Source: Hydrogenophaga intermedia (lineage in GTDB: Bacteria > Pseudomonadota > Gammaproteobacteria > Burkholderiales > Burkholderiaceae_C). Taken from it: 64,000 nt of DNA. Location of the stretch: assembly GCF_023715105.1 (NCBI RefSeq), contig NZ_JAMBNO010000007.1, positions 62,001 to 126,000 of the forward strand. Direction: 5' to 3'. The translations under genes were made by a program, and so were the position numbers. A model generated the notes under the pieces. That model was given only the letters and a program-made list of their open reading frames with translations. It was not told where the DNA came from and ran no database searches. Of the stretch, positions 49,448 through 59,964 are shown piece after piece (the first letter of the stretch is position 1; each line of letters starts with the position of its first letter).

Positions 49448-51081
49448 TGTGGTCCACCTACTTCCATACGCTGCGCCACTTGCGCTGGGGTCAGATCACA
49501 GGCCGGCTGGCGCACCGACTGCACCGGCCGAAGCCGGACACGCGGCCCGCGCCGCCGGTGCGCGCCATGCTCCAGCCCTGGGTCGTTGGGTGCATTCGGC
49601 CGGCGTCGCTGCTCGGGCCGCAAGAGGCCTGCTTCCTGAATGAGCGCCGGACACTGAGTTTTCCCACCGCCTGGAACGACCCGGCTGTTCCCAAGCTGTG
49701 GCTTTACAACCTGCATTATTTCGAGGGCTTGCAGGCGCCGCCGCCCGACGCGGCGCAGAGCGAGCTGCGGCGCACCTGGGTGCGGCGCTGGATCGACGAG
49801 AACCCGCCTGGGGAGGGTAACGGCTGGGAACCGTATCCGCTTTCGCTGCGTATCGTGAGCTGGATCAAGTGGATCCTTGCAGGCGAGCCCGCTGACCCCG
49901 TGGTGGTGCAGAGTCTCGCGGTGCAGGTGCGCTTTTTGCGCCAGCGGCTGGAGGTTCATCTGCTCGGTAACCACCTGTTCGAGAACGCCAGGGCGCTGGT
50001 GTTTGCGGGGCACTTCTTCGATGGTGAGGAGGCCGCCGCCTGGCGCCGGCATGGCGAGACCATAATGCGAGAGCAGTTGCAAGAGCAGTTGCTCGCGGAT
50101 GGTGGCCATTTTGAGCGCAGCCCGATGTACCACGCCTTGTTGCTGGAGGGCTTGCTCGATTTGCACAACGTGCACCGAACTTTCGACACGCTCATACCAT
50201 CGCCGTGGATCGAGTCAGCGCGTGAAATGCTAGGTTGGTTACCGCGCATGTGCCACGGCGATGACGGCATCGCCTTCTTCAACGACGCGGCCTTCGGCAT
50301 CGCCGCGGAGTGGCCCGCGCTGAATGCTTATGCTCGGCGTCTGGGCTTGCACATGCATCACGCCGCCCTGCCCGATGCTTGGCTGGGGGAGAGCGGCTAT
50401 GCACGCTTGCGCAGTGGCCCGCTTCTGGTGTTGGCAGATGCCGCACCCGTCGGACCCGACTACCTTCCGGGGCATGCGCATGCCGACACCCTGAGCTTCG
50501 AATGCTCGGTCGGCGCGCAACGCCTGTTCGTCAACAGCGGCACCTCGACCTACGAGATCGGCGAGCTGCGCCAACGTCAGCGTGGCACCCCCGCGCACAA
50601 CACGCTCGTCATCGATGGTGCCGACTCGTCTGAGGTGTGGGCTGGCTTCCGGGTCGCGCGCCGGGCGCGCGTGCGCGTGCTGGAACGGCCGCGCGAAGGC
50701 CAGCCCGTGCTCGCGGCCAGCCACGATGGCTACCGCCGACTCGCGGGCGCACCCGTGCACCAGAGGCGCTGGCAACTGCGCGAGGGGCGCCTCGAGTTGC
50801 ACGACGAGGTGCAGGGCGGTGGCGAGCACCTTGTCGAGTGCTTCCTTCACCTGCATCCCGAGGTGCAGGCCGGACCGATCGAGCACGGCCGCTTGCACCT
50901 GAGCGCACCGGACGGCACCTCGCTCGCGCGCGTCACGCTCGACCCAGCCTTCGAATGGGTGCTGCGCGAAGGAGAGTGGTACCCGGCCTTCGGGGTCTCG
51001 GTGCGCAACCAGCACCTGCACGGCCGGTGGCGCGGCCCCTTGCCGCTGCGCTGCCTCACCACGATCGACACAGGGGCGTGA
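49447..51081 (+). CDS. Heparinase II/III-family protein, copy 2
   Basis: Protein of 544 residues, shorter than copy 1 because the N-terminal helical part is reduced. It has LWLYNLHYFEG, GNGWEPYPLSLRIVSWIKW and GNHLFENARALVFAG in the toroid half and the family motif PGHAHADTLSFECSVG (His343/His345) in the beta-sandwich half, followed by RGTPAHNTLVIDG. No signal peptide. ATG shares one base with the stop of the bi-domain dehydrogenase. Proteins of this exact subgroup recur beside such dehydrogenases in exopolysaccharide clusters, suggesting a biosynthetic rather than degradative role. Confidence 0.87.
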   Translation: MWSTYFHTLRHLRWGQITGRLAHRLHRPKPDTRPAPPVRAMLQPWVVGCIRPASLLGPQEACFLNERRTLSFPTAWNDPAVPKLWLYNLHYFEGLQAPPPDAAQSELRRTWVRRWIDENPPGEGNGWEPYPLSLRIVSWIKWILAGEPADPVVVQSLAVQVRFLRQRLEVHLLGNHLFENARALVFAGHFFDGEEAAAWRRHGETIMREQLQEQLLADGGHFERSPMYHALLLEGLLDLHNVHRTFDTLIPSPWIESAREMLGWLPRMCHGDDGIAFFNDAAFGIAAEWPALNAYARRLGLHMHHAALPDAWLGESGYARLRSGPLLVLADAAPVGPDYLPGHAHADTLSFECSVGAQRLFVNSGTSTYEIGELRQRQRGTPAHNTLVIDGADSSEVWAGFRVARRARVRVLERPREGQPVLAASHDGYRRLAGAPVHQRRWQLREGRLELHDEVQGGGEHLVECFLHLHPEVQAGPIEHGRLHLSAPDGTSLARVTLDPAFEWVLREGEWYPAFGVSVRNQHLHGRWRGPLPLRCLTTIDTGA

Positions 51082-51083
51082 GC

Positions 51084-52265
51084 GTGCGCATCTTGTTGCT
51101 GAGCTTCTACTTTCCGCCCGATGTGGGGCCGGGTGCCTTTCGCTCCAGCGCCTGGGTCGATGCCTTACAGGCGCGCCTGTCGCCCACGGACCGAATCGAC
51201 GTGCTCAGCACCCAGCCCAACCGCTACGCGAGCCTGCGACAGAGCGCGCCGGGCGACGAAAAGCGTGGCATCGCACGCATCGTCCGCATCCCCTTGCCGG
51301 CGCACCGCAGCGGCTTCGTCGACCAATCCAGAGCCTTCGGCGCATATGCCCGTGCGATGCTGCGGCACCTGCGGCAAGAGCCGCGCTACGACCTGGTCTG
51401 CGCCACCTCGTCGCGCCTCATGACAGCCTTCCTGGCAGCGCTGATCGCGCGGCGGCAGCGCGTGCCACTGTTTCTCGATATCCGCGACCTCTTCGTCGAC
51501 ACCATCCGCGATGTGCTGCCGCGCTGGGCAACGCCGCTGGTGCCGCTGTTCCGTGGCATCGAGCGCTTCACCTTCCGACAGGCCGATCACCTCAATGTGG
51601 TGTCGGGTGGTTTCGTCGACTACGTGCGGCGCATCCGCGGCGATCGGCCCATGTCGGTCGTGACCAATGGCGTGGACGATCTCTTCCTTGAGCGCTCCTT
51701 CGCGGTCCGGCGAGCCGCCGACGGGCGTCGCCGCGTACTCTACGCAGGCAACGTGGGCGCGGGCCAAGGCCTGCACCGCGTGCTGCCCGCGCTCGCGCGC
51801 CGCACGCTGGACACGCACGACTACCGCGTGATCGGCGACGGCGGGCAGATCGGCCTGTTGCGCGAGGCCGTGACCGGCCTGCCCAATGTGAGCCTGGTGC
51901 CTCCGATGGGCCGCGATGCACTGCTCGACGAATACCGGGACGCCGACGTGCTGTTCCTGCACCTCAACGACCTGCCGGCCTTCGACAAGGTGCTGCCGTC
52001 CAAACTCTTCGAGTACCTGGCGACGGGCAAGCCCGTGCTGGCGGGGGTCGCGGGGCACGCGGCGGCGTATCTTGCCTCTCAGCCAGGCGTACGGGTGTTC
52101 TCGCCGACTTCGGCGGACGGCGCCTTCCAGGGGCTCCTGGCGTTGGACGGCACGGCGTACGAGCGACTCGACTTTGTGACGCGGCACCAGCGGTCCGCCC
52201 AGATGGACGAGTTGGCGCGGCTCAGCCTCGGTCTGGTGGATTCGGTCGTAGGGCGCGCGCCTTGA
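51084..52265 (+). CDS. GT4-family glycosyltransferase
   Basis: GT-B glycosyltransferase of 393 residues, start at GTG 51084 (MRILLLSFYFPPDVGPGAFRS) with GGGG 7 nt upstream; a GTG two codons earlier overlapping the heparinase stop is the alternative. N-terminal GT4 fold (FYFPPDVGPGAFR, LFLDIRDLFVDTIRDVLP, NVVSGGFVDYV) and C-terminal donor domain (VLYAGNVGAGQGLHRVLP, VLPSKLFEYLATGKPVLAG). Resembles WbuB-type transferases. It is the last complete gene of the 13-gene operon; the frame after it appears truncated. Confidence 0.9.
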   Translation: MRILLLSFYFPPDVGPGAFRSSAWVDALQARLSPTDRIDVLSTQPNRYASLRQSAPGDEKRGIARIVRIPLPAHRSGFVDQSRAFGAYARAMLRHLRQEPRYDLVCATSSRLMTAFLAALIARRQRVPLFLDIRDLFVDTIRDVLPRWATPLVPLFRGIERFTFRQADHLNVVSGGFVDYVRRIRGDRPMSVVTNGVDDLFLERSFAVRRAADGRRRVLYAGNVGAGQGLHRVLPALARRTLDTHDYRVIGDGGQIGLLREAVTGLPNVSLVPPMGRDALLDEYRDADVLFLHLNDLPAFDKVLPSKLFEYLATGKPVLAGVAGHAAAYLASQPGVRVFSPTSADGAFQGLLALDGTAYERLDFVTRHQRSAQMDELARLSLGLVDSVVGRAP

Positions 52266-52396
52266 GGCTGCTACGCCGAGGCACGCGCTGGCTGGAGGTC
52301 TTGCCGGTCGTCGCCGTTCTGCTGGGCGCGTTGGTCCATGGCCAGCACCGGGGAGTAAATGGCACTTCTCAGCCGATGCCGTCAAGAGCCTGCTGA
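52262..52396 (+). pseudogene. Possible truncated remnant of a further operon gene
   Basis: A 44-codon frame begins at TTG overlapping the preceding stop (TTGA), the same coupling style used elsewhere in the operon. It encodes a basic start followed by one hydrophobic helix (EVLPVVAVLLGALVHGQ) and then runs out of frame into the 3' end of the convergent rfbC. It looks like the 5' end of a membrane-protein gene cut off when the rfb genes were joined to the operon, but could be chance. Confidence 0.25.
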
Positions 52397-52932
52397 AGTG
52401 TCGGTGCGGTCGAGTCCTTAACCGAAAGCTGGCGCTTCGGCGTGTCAGGCCAGCCAATCGCCAGGGTCGGATCGTTCCACACGATCCCGCGCTCTGCCAC
52501 CGGCAGGTAATAGTCGGTCGTCTTGTAGATGAAATCCGCCGAATCGCTCGTCACCAGGAATCCGTGCGCCAACCCCGGCGGAATCCAGAGTTGTTGGTGA
52601 TTGTCTTCAGTCAGCTCCACCCCGACCCACCGACCGAACGTTGGCGACTCACGCCGGATGTCCACCGCCACGTCGAACACGCTCCCGCGCACCACACGGA
52701 CAAGCTTGCCTTGTTCATGGGGCGGCAGTTGGTAGTGCAAGCCCCTCAGGACGCCCTTGGCCGAGCGCGAGTGGTTGTCTTGCACAAACTGCACGTCAAG
52801 GCCCGTGGCCTCGTTGAACGCGCGCTGGTTGAAGCTTTCAAGGAAGAAACCACGTTCGTCGCCGAACACCCGGGGCTCGAGGATGAGCACGCCGGGGATG
52901 GCGGTGGGCGTGACCTTGAGGTTGCCGCTCAT
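52369..52932 (-). CDS. rfbC: dTDP-4-dehydrorhamnose 3,5-epimerase
   Basis: Third enzyme of dTDP-L-rhamnose synthesis. The 187-residue cupin has [36 protein letters not shown] with the catalytic histidine in LRGLHYQ, and [10 protein letters not shown]. Start at ATG 52932 overlaps the rfbA stop. Last gene of the minus-strand rfbBDAC cluster, convergent with the glycan operon. Confidence 0.96.
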   Translation of the reverse strand: MSGNLKVTPTAIPGVLILEPRVFGDERGFFLESFNQRAFNEATGLDVQFVQDNHSRSAKGVLRGLHYQLPPHEQGKLVRVVRGSVFDVAVDIRRESPTFGRWVGVELTEDNHQQLWIPPGLAHGFLVTSDSADFIYKTTDYYLPVAERGIVWNDPTLAIGWPDTPKRQLSVKDSTAPTLQQALDGIG

Positions 52933-53834
52933 GCGCTGGCACCGCCGAACACGCGGTCCTTCAACAACCGCAAAAGGTACTGCCCATACCCGTTCTTTTT
53001 CAACGGCTCCGCCAGCCGCTGCAGCTGCGTCGCGTCGATCCACCTATTGCGCCAGGCAATCTCTTCCGGGCAGGCGATCTTCAGCCCCTGGCGGTGCTCC
53101 AGCGTGGCAATGAACTGGCCGGCGTCGAGCAGGCTGTCGTGGGTGCCGGTGTCGAGCCAGGCGTAACCGCGCTGCAGGATCTGTACGTTGAGCTGGCCGC
53201 GCTCCAGGTAAGCCTGATTGACGGCAGTGATCTCGAGTTCGCCGCGCGCACTGGGCTTGACTGCCTTGGCGATGTCGACCACCTGCGCATCGTAGAAGTA
53301 CAGGCCGGTCACGGCGTAGTTGCTCTTGGGCTGCGCGGGCTTCTCCTCGATGCTGGTGGCTTTGCCGGCCGCATCGAAGGCCACCACGCCGTAGCGCTCG
53401 GGGTCGGTCACGTGATAGGCGAACACGGTGGCGCCGCCCGGCTGCGCATCGGCGCGGTGCAGCACGCTCGCGAAGTCGTGGCCGTAGTAGATGTTGTCAC
53501 CCAGCACCAGCGCGCTCGGGCTGTTGCCCACGAAGTCGGCGCCGATGATGAAGGCCTGGGCCAGGCCATCGGGGCTGGGCTGCACCGCGTACTGCAGGTT
53601 CATGCCCCAGGCGCTGCCGTCGCCCAGCAATTGCTGGAAGCGCGGCGTGTCCTGCGGTGTGCTGATGACCAGCACGTCGCGAATGCCCGCGAGCATCAGC
53701 GTGCTCAGCGGGTAATAGATCATGGGCTTGTCGTACACCGGCAGCAGTTGCTTGCTGATGGCCAGGGTGGCGGGGTGCAGGCGCGTGCCCGAACCGCCGG
53801 CGAGGACGATGCCTTTGCGTTGCGTGGTGCTCAT
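52929..53834 (-). CDS. rfbA: Glucose-1-phosphate thymidylyltransferase
   Basis: First step of dTDP-rhamnose synthesis, making dTDP-glucose from dTTP and glucose-1-phosphate. The 301-residue protein begins [20 protein letters not shown] (nucleotidyl-transferase signature) and has [33 protein letters not shown] and [19 protein letters not shown] [18 protein letters not shown] at 53834 overlaps the rfbD stop. Confidence 0.96.
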   Translation of the reverse strand: MSTTQRKGIVLAGGSGTRLHPATLAISKQLLPVYDKPMIYYPLSTLMLAGIRDVLVISTPQDTPRFQQLLGDGSAWGMNLQYAVQPSPDGLAQAFIIGADFVGNSPSALVLGDNIYYGHDFASVLHRADAQPGGATVFAYHVTDPERYGVVAFDAAGKATSIEEKPAQPKSNYAVTGLYFYDAQVVDIAKAVKPSARGELEITAVNQAYLERGQLNVQILQRGYAWLDTGTHDSLLDAGQFIATLEHRQGLKIACPEEIAWRNRWIDATQLQRLAEPLKKNGYGQYLLRLLKDRVFGGASA

Positions 53835-54727
53835 GTTGGGGCGAGGAACTCCGTGAGCATACGACGCACGCCGGCCTGCCAAGGGGGCATCTGCAGACCA
53901 AAGGCGGTCTGCAGGCGGGCGGTGTCCAGGCGCGAGTTGAGCGGCCGGCGCGCCGGGGTGGGGTAGTCGGTGGTGGGGATGGGCTCGATGCGCTCGACAC
54001 GCCAGGGCAGATCGGGGCGCAGGGCCTTCGCGGTGTGGATGGCGAAACCCGCGAGTCCGTGCCAGCTGGTTTCACCGGCCGCTGCCACGTGGTAGGTGCC
54101 CGCCAGGGCGGGCTGTGTTCGAACGGCGCGTAGGGCGTGTGCCGTCACGTCGGCCAGCAGCTCGGCGCCGGTGGGGGCGCCCACCTGATCGGCAATGACG
54201 CGCAACTCGGCACGCTCCTGCGCCAGCCGCAGCATGGTCTTGGGGAAGTTCTGGCCGCGCGCGCCGTAGACCCAGCTGGTGCGCAGGATCAGGTGGCGCG
54301 CGCCGCTCTCTCGCACGGCCTGCTCGCCGGCGAGCTTGGTCTCGCCGTAGACGCTGAGCGGGCCGGTGGGCGCGTCTTCCGTGCGGGCGTGCTGGCCGCT
54401 GCCGTCGAATACGTAGTCGGTGGAGTAGTGCACGACGAGCGCGCCACGGGCCGCAGCCACGCGCGCCAGCATGCCCGGCGCGGTGGCGTTGATCGTGTGG
54501 GCGAGTTCAGGCTCACTTTCAGCGCGGTCCACGGCCGTGTGGGCGGCGGCGTTCACGATCGCGTCGGGCGCCACGCGTTCGACCATTGCCGTCAATGCGT
54601 CGGGTTGTGCGAAGTCGGCCGGCTCGGGCGTGTTGTGGTCGAGCGCGATCAGCTCGCCCAGCGGCGCCAGGCTGCGTTGCAGCTCCCAGCCCACCTGGCC
54701 ATGGGCGCCCAGCAGCAGGATTCTCAC
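53831..54727 (-). CDS. rfbD: dTDP-4-dehydrorhamnose reductase
   Basis: Last step of dTDP-L-rhamnose synthesis. The 298-residue SDR protein has [17 protein letters not shown] (NADPH site), [26 protein letters not shown] and the YGETKLAGE active-site Tyr-xxx-Lys. GTG start at 54727 overlaps the rfbB stop (GTGA), and its own stop overlaps rfbA. Confidence 0.95.
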   Translation of the reverse strand: MRILLLGAHGQVGWELQRSLAPLGELIALDHNTPEPADFAQPDALTAMVERVAPDAIVNAAAHTAVDRAESEPELAHTINATAPGMLARVAAARGALVVHYSTDYVFDGSGQHARTEDAPTGPLSVYGETKLAGEQAVRESGARHLILRTSWVYGARGQNFPKTMLRLAQERAELRVIADQVGAPTGAELLADVTAHALRAVRTQPALAGTYHVAAAGETSWHGLAGFAIHTAKALRPDLPWRVERIEPIPTTDYPTPARRPLNSRLDTARLQTAFGLQMPPWQAGVRRMLTEFLAPT

Positions 54728-55788
54728 GCGCGGCCCTCGTACTGGGCGTTCACCCATTCACGATACGCCCCGCTCTGCACCTCCGCCACCCAATCCGCGT
54801 GGTCCAGGAACCACCGCACCGTTTTGCGGATGCCGGTGTCGAAGGTCTCGGCCGGCCGCCATCCCAACTCACGCTCAATCTTGCGCGCGTCGATCGCGTA
54901 ACGGCGGTCGTGCCCCGGGCGGTCCTTCACGTGGGAGATCTGCACCGTGTAAGGCTGGCCGTCGGCGCGCGGGCGCAGTTCATCCAGCAGGGCGCAGATG
55001 GTGTGCACGATCTCGATGTTGGGCTGCTCGTTCCAGCCGCCCACGTTGTAGGTTTCGCCCACGCGTCCGGCCTCCAGCACGCGGCGGATGGCGCTGCAGT
55101 GGTCGCCCACATACAACCAGTCGCGCACCTGCATGCCGTCGCCGTACACCGGCAGTGGCTTGCCCGCCAGGGCGTTGACGATCATCAGCGGGATCAGCTT
55201 TTCAGGGAAGTGGTAGGGCCCGTAGTTGTTGCTGCAGTTGGTGGTGAGCACCGGCAACCCGTGCGTGTGGTGCCAGGCGCGCACCAGGTGGTCGCTGGCG
55301 GCCTTGCTGGCGCTGTAGGGGCTGTTGGGTTCGTAGGCGTGCTGCTCGGTGAAGGCTGGCGCGTCGGGCGTCAGGCTGCCGTACACCTCGTCGGTGCTCA
55401 CGTGCAGGAAGCGGAACGCCGCGCGCTCGGCCTCGGGCAGGTCCAGCCAGTGACCGCGCACCGCCTCCAGCAGGCGGAAGGTACCCACGATGTTGGTCTG
55501 GATGAAATCTTCGGCGCCGTGGATGGAGCGGTCGACGTGGCTCTCGGCGGCGAAGTTGATGACCGCGCGCGGCCGGTGTTCGGCCAGCAGCCGCGCCACC
55601 AGGCCGGTGTCGCCGATGTCGCCTTGCACGAACACGTGGCGCGCGTCGCCGTCCAGGCTGCTGAGGTTGCGCCGGTTGCCCGCGTAGGTGAGTTTGTCGA
55701 GGTTGAGCACCGGCTCGTCGCTTTGCGCGAGCCAGTCCAGCACGAAATTGCTGCCAATGAAGCCGGCGCCGCCGGTGACCAGGATCAT
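54724..55788 (-). CDS. rfbB: dTDP-glucose 4,6-dehydratase
   Basis: Second enzyme of the pathway, making dTDP-4-keto-6-deoxyglucose. The 354-residue protein has [61 protein letters not shown] (Tyr-xxx-Lys) and [20 protein letters not shown] at 55788 is preceded by GGGAGAGAACAC, a good ribosome site. First gene of rfbBDAC; all four genes overlap by 4 bp. Confidence 0.97.
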   Translation of the reverse strand: MILVTGGAGFIGSNFVLDWLAQSDEPVLNLDKLTYAGNRRNLSSLDGDARHVFVQGDIGDTGLVARLLAEHRPRAVINFAAESHVDRSIHGAEDFIQTNIVGTFRLLEAVRGHWLDLPEAERAAFRFLHVSTDEVYGSLTPDAPAFTEQHAYEPNSPYSASKAASDHLVRAWHHTHGLPVLTTNCSNNYGPYHFPEKLIPLMIVNALAGKPLPVYGDGMQVRDWLYVGDHCSAIRRVLEAGRVGETYNVGGWNEQPNIEIVHTICALLDELRPRADGQPYTVQISHVKDRPGHDRRYAIDARKIERELGWRPAETFDTGIRKTVRWFLDHADWVAEVQSGAYREWVNAQYEGRA

Positions 55789-55842
55789 GTGTGTTCTCTC
55801 CCTGTGCGGTGCCGGGTCGTCACCGCCCATCATCCCGCGCCG

Positions 55843-56049
55843 TCAATACCCGTGGGCCACGTGCTCGCCCGCCGCGAGCTTGTACACCGTTCCGCAATAC
55901 GGGCACTTGGCCTCGCCGGTGCGCGCCACGTCCAGGTAGACCTTGGGGTGGCTGTTCCACAGCTTCATGTCGGCCAGCGGGCTGGGGCAGTACACGCCAC
56001 CGTGGGCGTTGAGGTCCTTGGCCTTGAGTTCGACGATGGCTTTGCTCAT
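55843..56049 (-). CDS. CHCC-type zinc-finger domain protein
   Basis: Small protein of 68 residues with the zf-CHCC domain: His in NAHGGVYCPSP, and KCPYCGTVYKL near the C-terminus. Related to the NDUFS6/Lpd06363 group; commonly found beside ilvE in betaproteobacteria. Start at ATG 56049 two bp after the ilvE stop, so co-transcribed. Precise role unknown. Confidence 0.88.
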   Translation of the reverse strand: MSKAIVELKAKDLNAHGGVYCPSPLADMKLWNSHPKVYLDVARTGEAKCPYCGTVYKLAAGEHVAHGY

Positions 56050-56051
56050 GG

Positions 56052-56990
56052 TCAGACCTTGGTGAGCCAATGCGCGTATTTCGGGTTGCGGCCGTTCACG
56101 ATGTCGAAGAAAGCGCTCTGGATCTTCTCGGTGATCGGGCCGCGGCTGCCGGCGCCGATCTCGATGCGGTCGAGCTCGCGGATCGGCGTCACCTCGGCGG
56201 CGGTGCCGGTGAAGAAGGCCTCGTCGGCGATGTAGACCTCGTCGCGGGTGATGCGCTTTTGCACGATCTCCAAGCCCAGGTCCTTGGCGATGTGGAACAC
56301 GGTGTTGCGCGTGATGCCGTTGAGGGCGCCGGCCGAGAGATCGGGCGTGTAGATGACGCCGCCCTTGATGACAAACAGGTTCTCGCCCGCGCCTTCGCTC
56401 ACGAAGCCAGCGGTATCCAGCAGCAGGGCCTCGTCATAGCCTTCATCCGTGGCTTCCATGTTGGCCAGGATGCTGTTGGTGTAGTTGCTCACCGCCTTGG
56501 CCTGCGTCATGGTGATGTTGACGTGGTGGCGCGTGTAGCTGCTGGTCTTCACGCGGATGCCGCGCTTCAATCCCTCGTCGCCCAGGTAGGCGCCCCAGGC
56601 CCAGGCCGCAATGCTCAGGTGGATGGTGTTGCCCTTGGGGCTCACGCCCAGCTTCTTGTCGCCGATCCAGGTGAGGGGGCGGATGTAGCAGCTCTCGAGC
56701 TTGTTCTCGCGCACCACCTGCTTCTGGGCTTCGTTCACCTGTTCCTGAGTGAACGGGATCTTCATGCGCAGGATCTTCGCGCTGTTGAACAAGCGCTCGG
56801 TATGCTCCTGCAGACGGAAGATGGCGGTGCCGTTGACTGTGTTGTAGGCCCGCACGCCCTCGAAAGCCCCGCAGCCGTAGTGCAGGGTGTGCGTCAGCAC
56901 GTGGATCCTGGCGTCGCGCCAGTCCACCAGCTGGCCGTCCATCCAGATCTTGCCGTCGCGGTCGGACATCGAGGGAGGGGTCGGGCTCAT
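56052..56990 (-). CDS. ilvE: Branched-chain amino acid aminotransferase
   Basis: PLP-dependent transaminase for valine, leucine and isoleucine, 312 residues. It has GKIWMDGQLVDWRDARIHV, HYGCGAFEGVRAY, the PLP-lysine region TQAKAVSNYTNSILA and the class IV signature DEAFFTGTAAEVTPI. ATG at 56990 has AAGGA 5 nt upstream; an in-frame ATG two codons earlier overlaps that site. The zinc-finger gene follows immediately. Confidence 0.96.
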   Translation of the reverse strand: MSPTPPSMSDRDGKIWMDGQLVDWRDARIHVLTHTLHYGCGAFEGVRAYNTVNGTAIFRLQEHTERLFNSAKILRMKIPFTQEQVNEAQKQVVRENKLESCYIRPLTWIGDKKLGVSPKGNTIHLSIAAWAWGAYLGDEGLKRGIRVKTSSYTRHHVNITMTQAKAVSNYTNSILANMEATDEGYDEALLLDTAGFVSEGAGENLFVIKGGVIYTPDLSAGALNGITRNTVFHIAKDLGLEIVQKRITRDEVYIADEAFFTGTAAEVTPIRELDRIEIGAGSRGPITEKIQSAFFDIVNGRNPKYAHWLTKV

Positions 56991-57034
56991 GGGCATCCTT
57001 GGGGTGTGGGAGTGTGTTCGGACAGCCGGCGATT

Positions 57035-57451
57035 TTACTTTGCGGAACCCGGCTCGCCGTCGGGCCCGGGGCGCTTGAGCCCCCAGTCCAGCAGCTTGCC
57101 TTGGGCAAAGCGCGCCTGCACGCTGGCGCCGCCCGGGTCCGTCCAGCGATAGATCTCGGGCTGCTCCCCTTCGGCCGAGACTTGTTCGCCCAGCGCGTGC
57201 GCCAGGCCCGTCACGCCCACCAGCGGCATGCCGGCCTGCAGCCGGGCGTTGAGCATGACCGCGCTGTCCACGTGCCCGATGGGGCGCTGCGCGGCGCGGC
57301 GCATGACCGCCATCAGCCGCGTGAAATGCAGCAGCAGCCACATCAGCAGGCCGCCCGCGACGGCGGCCACGCCGGGCCAGCCGTACTGCCGGTGGCCCCA
57401 GAACAGCAGGGCGGCGGCAACCAGCGCCACCAGAATGCGTTGCCAACTCAT
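57035..57451 (-). CDS. Inner-membrane protein of unknown function
   Basis: Protein of 138 residues with two N-terminal membrane helices (about 7-20 and 25-45; LVALVAAALLFWG, GVAAVAGGLLMWLLLHF), then a soluble C-terminal domain of about 90 residues with QPEIYRWTDPGGASVQARFAQGKL. No family function recognised. It lies 13 bp downstream of radA on the same strand and 45 bp upstream of ilvE, probably in a radA transcript. Confidence 0.75.
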   Translation of the reverse strand: MSWQRILVALVAAALLFWGHRQYGWPGVAAVAGGLLMWLLLHFTRLMAVMRRAAQRPIGHVDSAVMLNARLQAGMPLVGVTGLAHALGEQVSAEGEQPEIYRWTDPGGASVQARFAQGKLLDWGLKRPGPDGEPGSAK

Positions 57452-57464
57452 GCGGGCGGCCCTC

Positions 57465-58844
<1,380 letters not shown>

Positions 58845-58854
58845 AGGGGCGCGA

Positions 58855-59901
58855 CTATATCGGCCCGAACCCCTTGGCCAGTTCCTGTGTGATCGCTGCC
58901 GCGCCCGCCGCGCGGCAGCCGCTGGCGTTCTGCCCCGACCACAGCGGCGAGAAGTCCCCCTTGCCCTGCTTCTCCCAGTGCGCGCGCAGCGGCGCGATGG
59001 CCGCGGTGGCCAGCGGGAACGCCGGCGCGGCGTTTTGCAGGGCACCGAGTTCGCGCATCACCCGGTTCGGGATGCCGCGCGCCGGCCGGCCCGTGAACAG
59101 GGTGGTGAGCTGCGTGTGGCGCGAGGCCGGACTTCGCAGCGCCGCGCGGTGCAGGGCACTGGTGGTGGCCTCGTCGCTGCACAGGTAGGCCGTGCCCACC
59201 TGCACGCCGTCGGCGCCCAGTGCCATGGCCGCGCGCACGCCCGCGGCGTCGGCAATGCCGCCGGCTGCAATCACCGGCACGCGCAGCGCGGCCTTGATCT
59301 GCGGCAGCAGCGCGAAGGTGCCGGTCTGCAGCGTGAGGTCGTGGCTCAGGAAGTGCCCGCGGTGGCCACCGGCTTCCAGCCCCTGGGCGATCACCGCATC
59401 CGCGCCGTGCGCTTCAAGCCAGAGCGCTTCATCCACCGTGGTGGCCGAGCTCAATACCACCGCGCCCCAGGCCTTCACGCGCGCCAGCAGCGCGGGCGCT
59501 GGCAGGCCGAAGTGGAAGCTCACCACGCGCGGTTTGAAGGCTTCGAGCACATCCGCCGCCGCATCGCTGAACGGCAGACGCCCGGGGCCGGCAGGCACGG
59601 CGTTCACGTCCTGTCCGATCTCGGCGTAGTAAGGCGCCAGCGCGGTACGCCAGGTGGCCTCGCGCGCCCCGTCGGGCTGAGGCGGCGTGTGGCAGAAGAA
59701 GTTCACGTTGTACGGCCGCCCTGTGTCGGCCAGGCGCCGCAGTTCGCGCTGCATGGCCTCGGGCGCCAGCATGGCGCAGGGCAGCGAGCCCAGCGCCCCG
59801 GCGGCGCCCGCGGCGATCGCAAGGCCTGCGTCCTGCACGCCGGCCATCGGCGCTTGAATCAGGGGCCAGCGCGTGCCCAGTAGGGAGGTCAATCGGTTCA
59901 T
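58855..59901 (-). CDS. Nitronate monooxygenase / 2-nitropropane dioxygenase family
   Basis: FMN-dependent TIM-barrel flavoprotein, 348 residues. It shows PLIQAPMAGVQDAGLA at the N-terminus, FHFGLP, the loop AQGLEAGGHRGHF that includes the catalytic histidine region, and VPVIAAGGIADAAGVRAAMALGADGVQVGTA shortened here to the phosphate-binding AAGGIAD and GADGVQVGTAYL. Family members oxidise propionate-3-nitronate and other nitronates. A CACAAT hexamer lies 6 nt before the ATG. It is divergent from hpaR with an 82-bp gap that holds the hpaR palindrome. Confidence 0.9.
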   Translation of the reverse strand: MNRLTSLLGTRWPLIQAPMAGVQDAGLAIAAGAAGALGSLPCAMLAPEAMQRELRRLADTGRPYNVNFFCHTPPQPDGAREATWRTALAPYYAEIGQDVNAVPAGPGRLPFSDAAADVLEAFKPRVVSFHFGLPAPALLARVKAWGAVVLSSATTVDEALWLEAHGADAVIAQGLEAGGHRGHFLSHDLTLQTGTFALLPQIKAALRVPVIAAGGIADAAGVRAAMALGADGVQVGTAYLCSDEATTSALHRAALRSPASRHTQLTTLFTGRPARGIPNRVMRELGALQNAAPAFPLATAAIAPLRAHWEKQGKGDFSPLWSGQNASGCRAAGAAAITQELAKGFGPI

Positions 59902-59964
59902 GCGGTGATTGTGGTGCGCCTGGCCTGCTGCGGGAAAACACCCACCCGGGGCAGGGTTGCCGAT

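Noticed and set aside
34999-51081. Plus-strand glycan operon as part of a mobile element
   Set aside because: No transposase, integrase, tRNA target, terminal repeats or phage genes were found on either side; flanks are ordinary chromosomal genes.
40054-51081. Heparinase-type proteins as secreted host-glycan-degrading enzymes
   Set aside because: Neither has a signal peptide and both are embedded in a biosynthetic operon without sulfatases or sugar-uptake genes.
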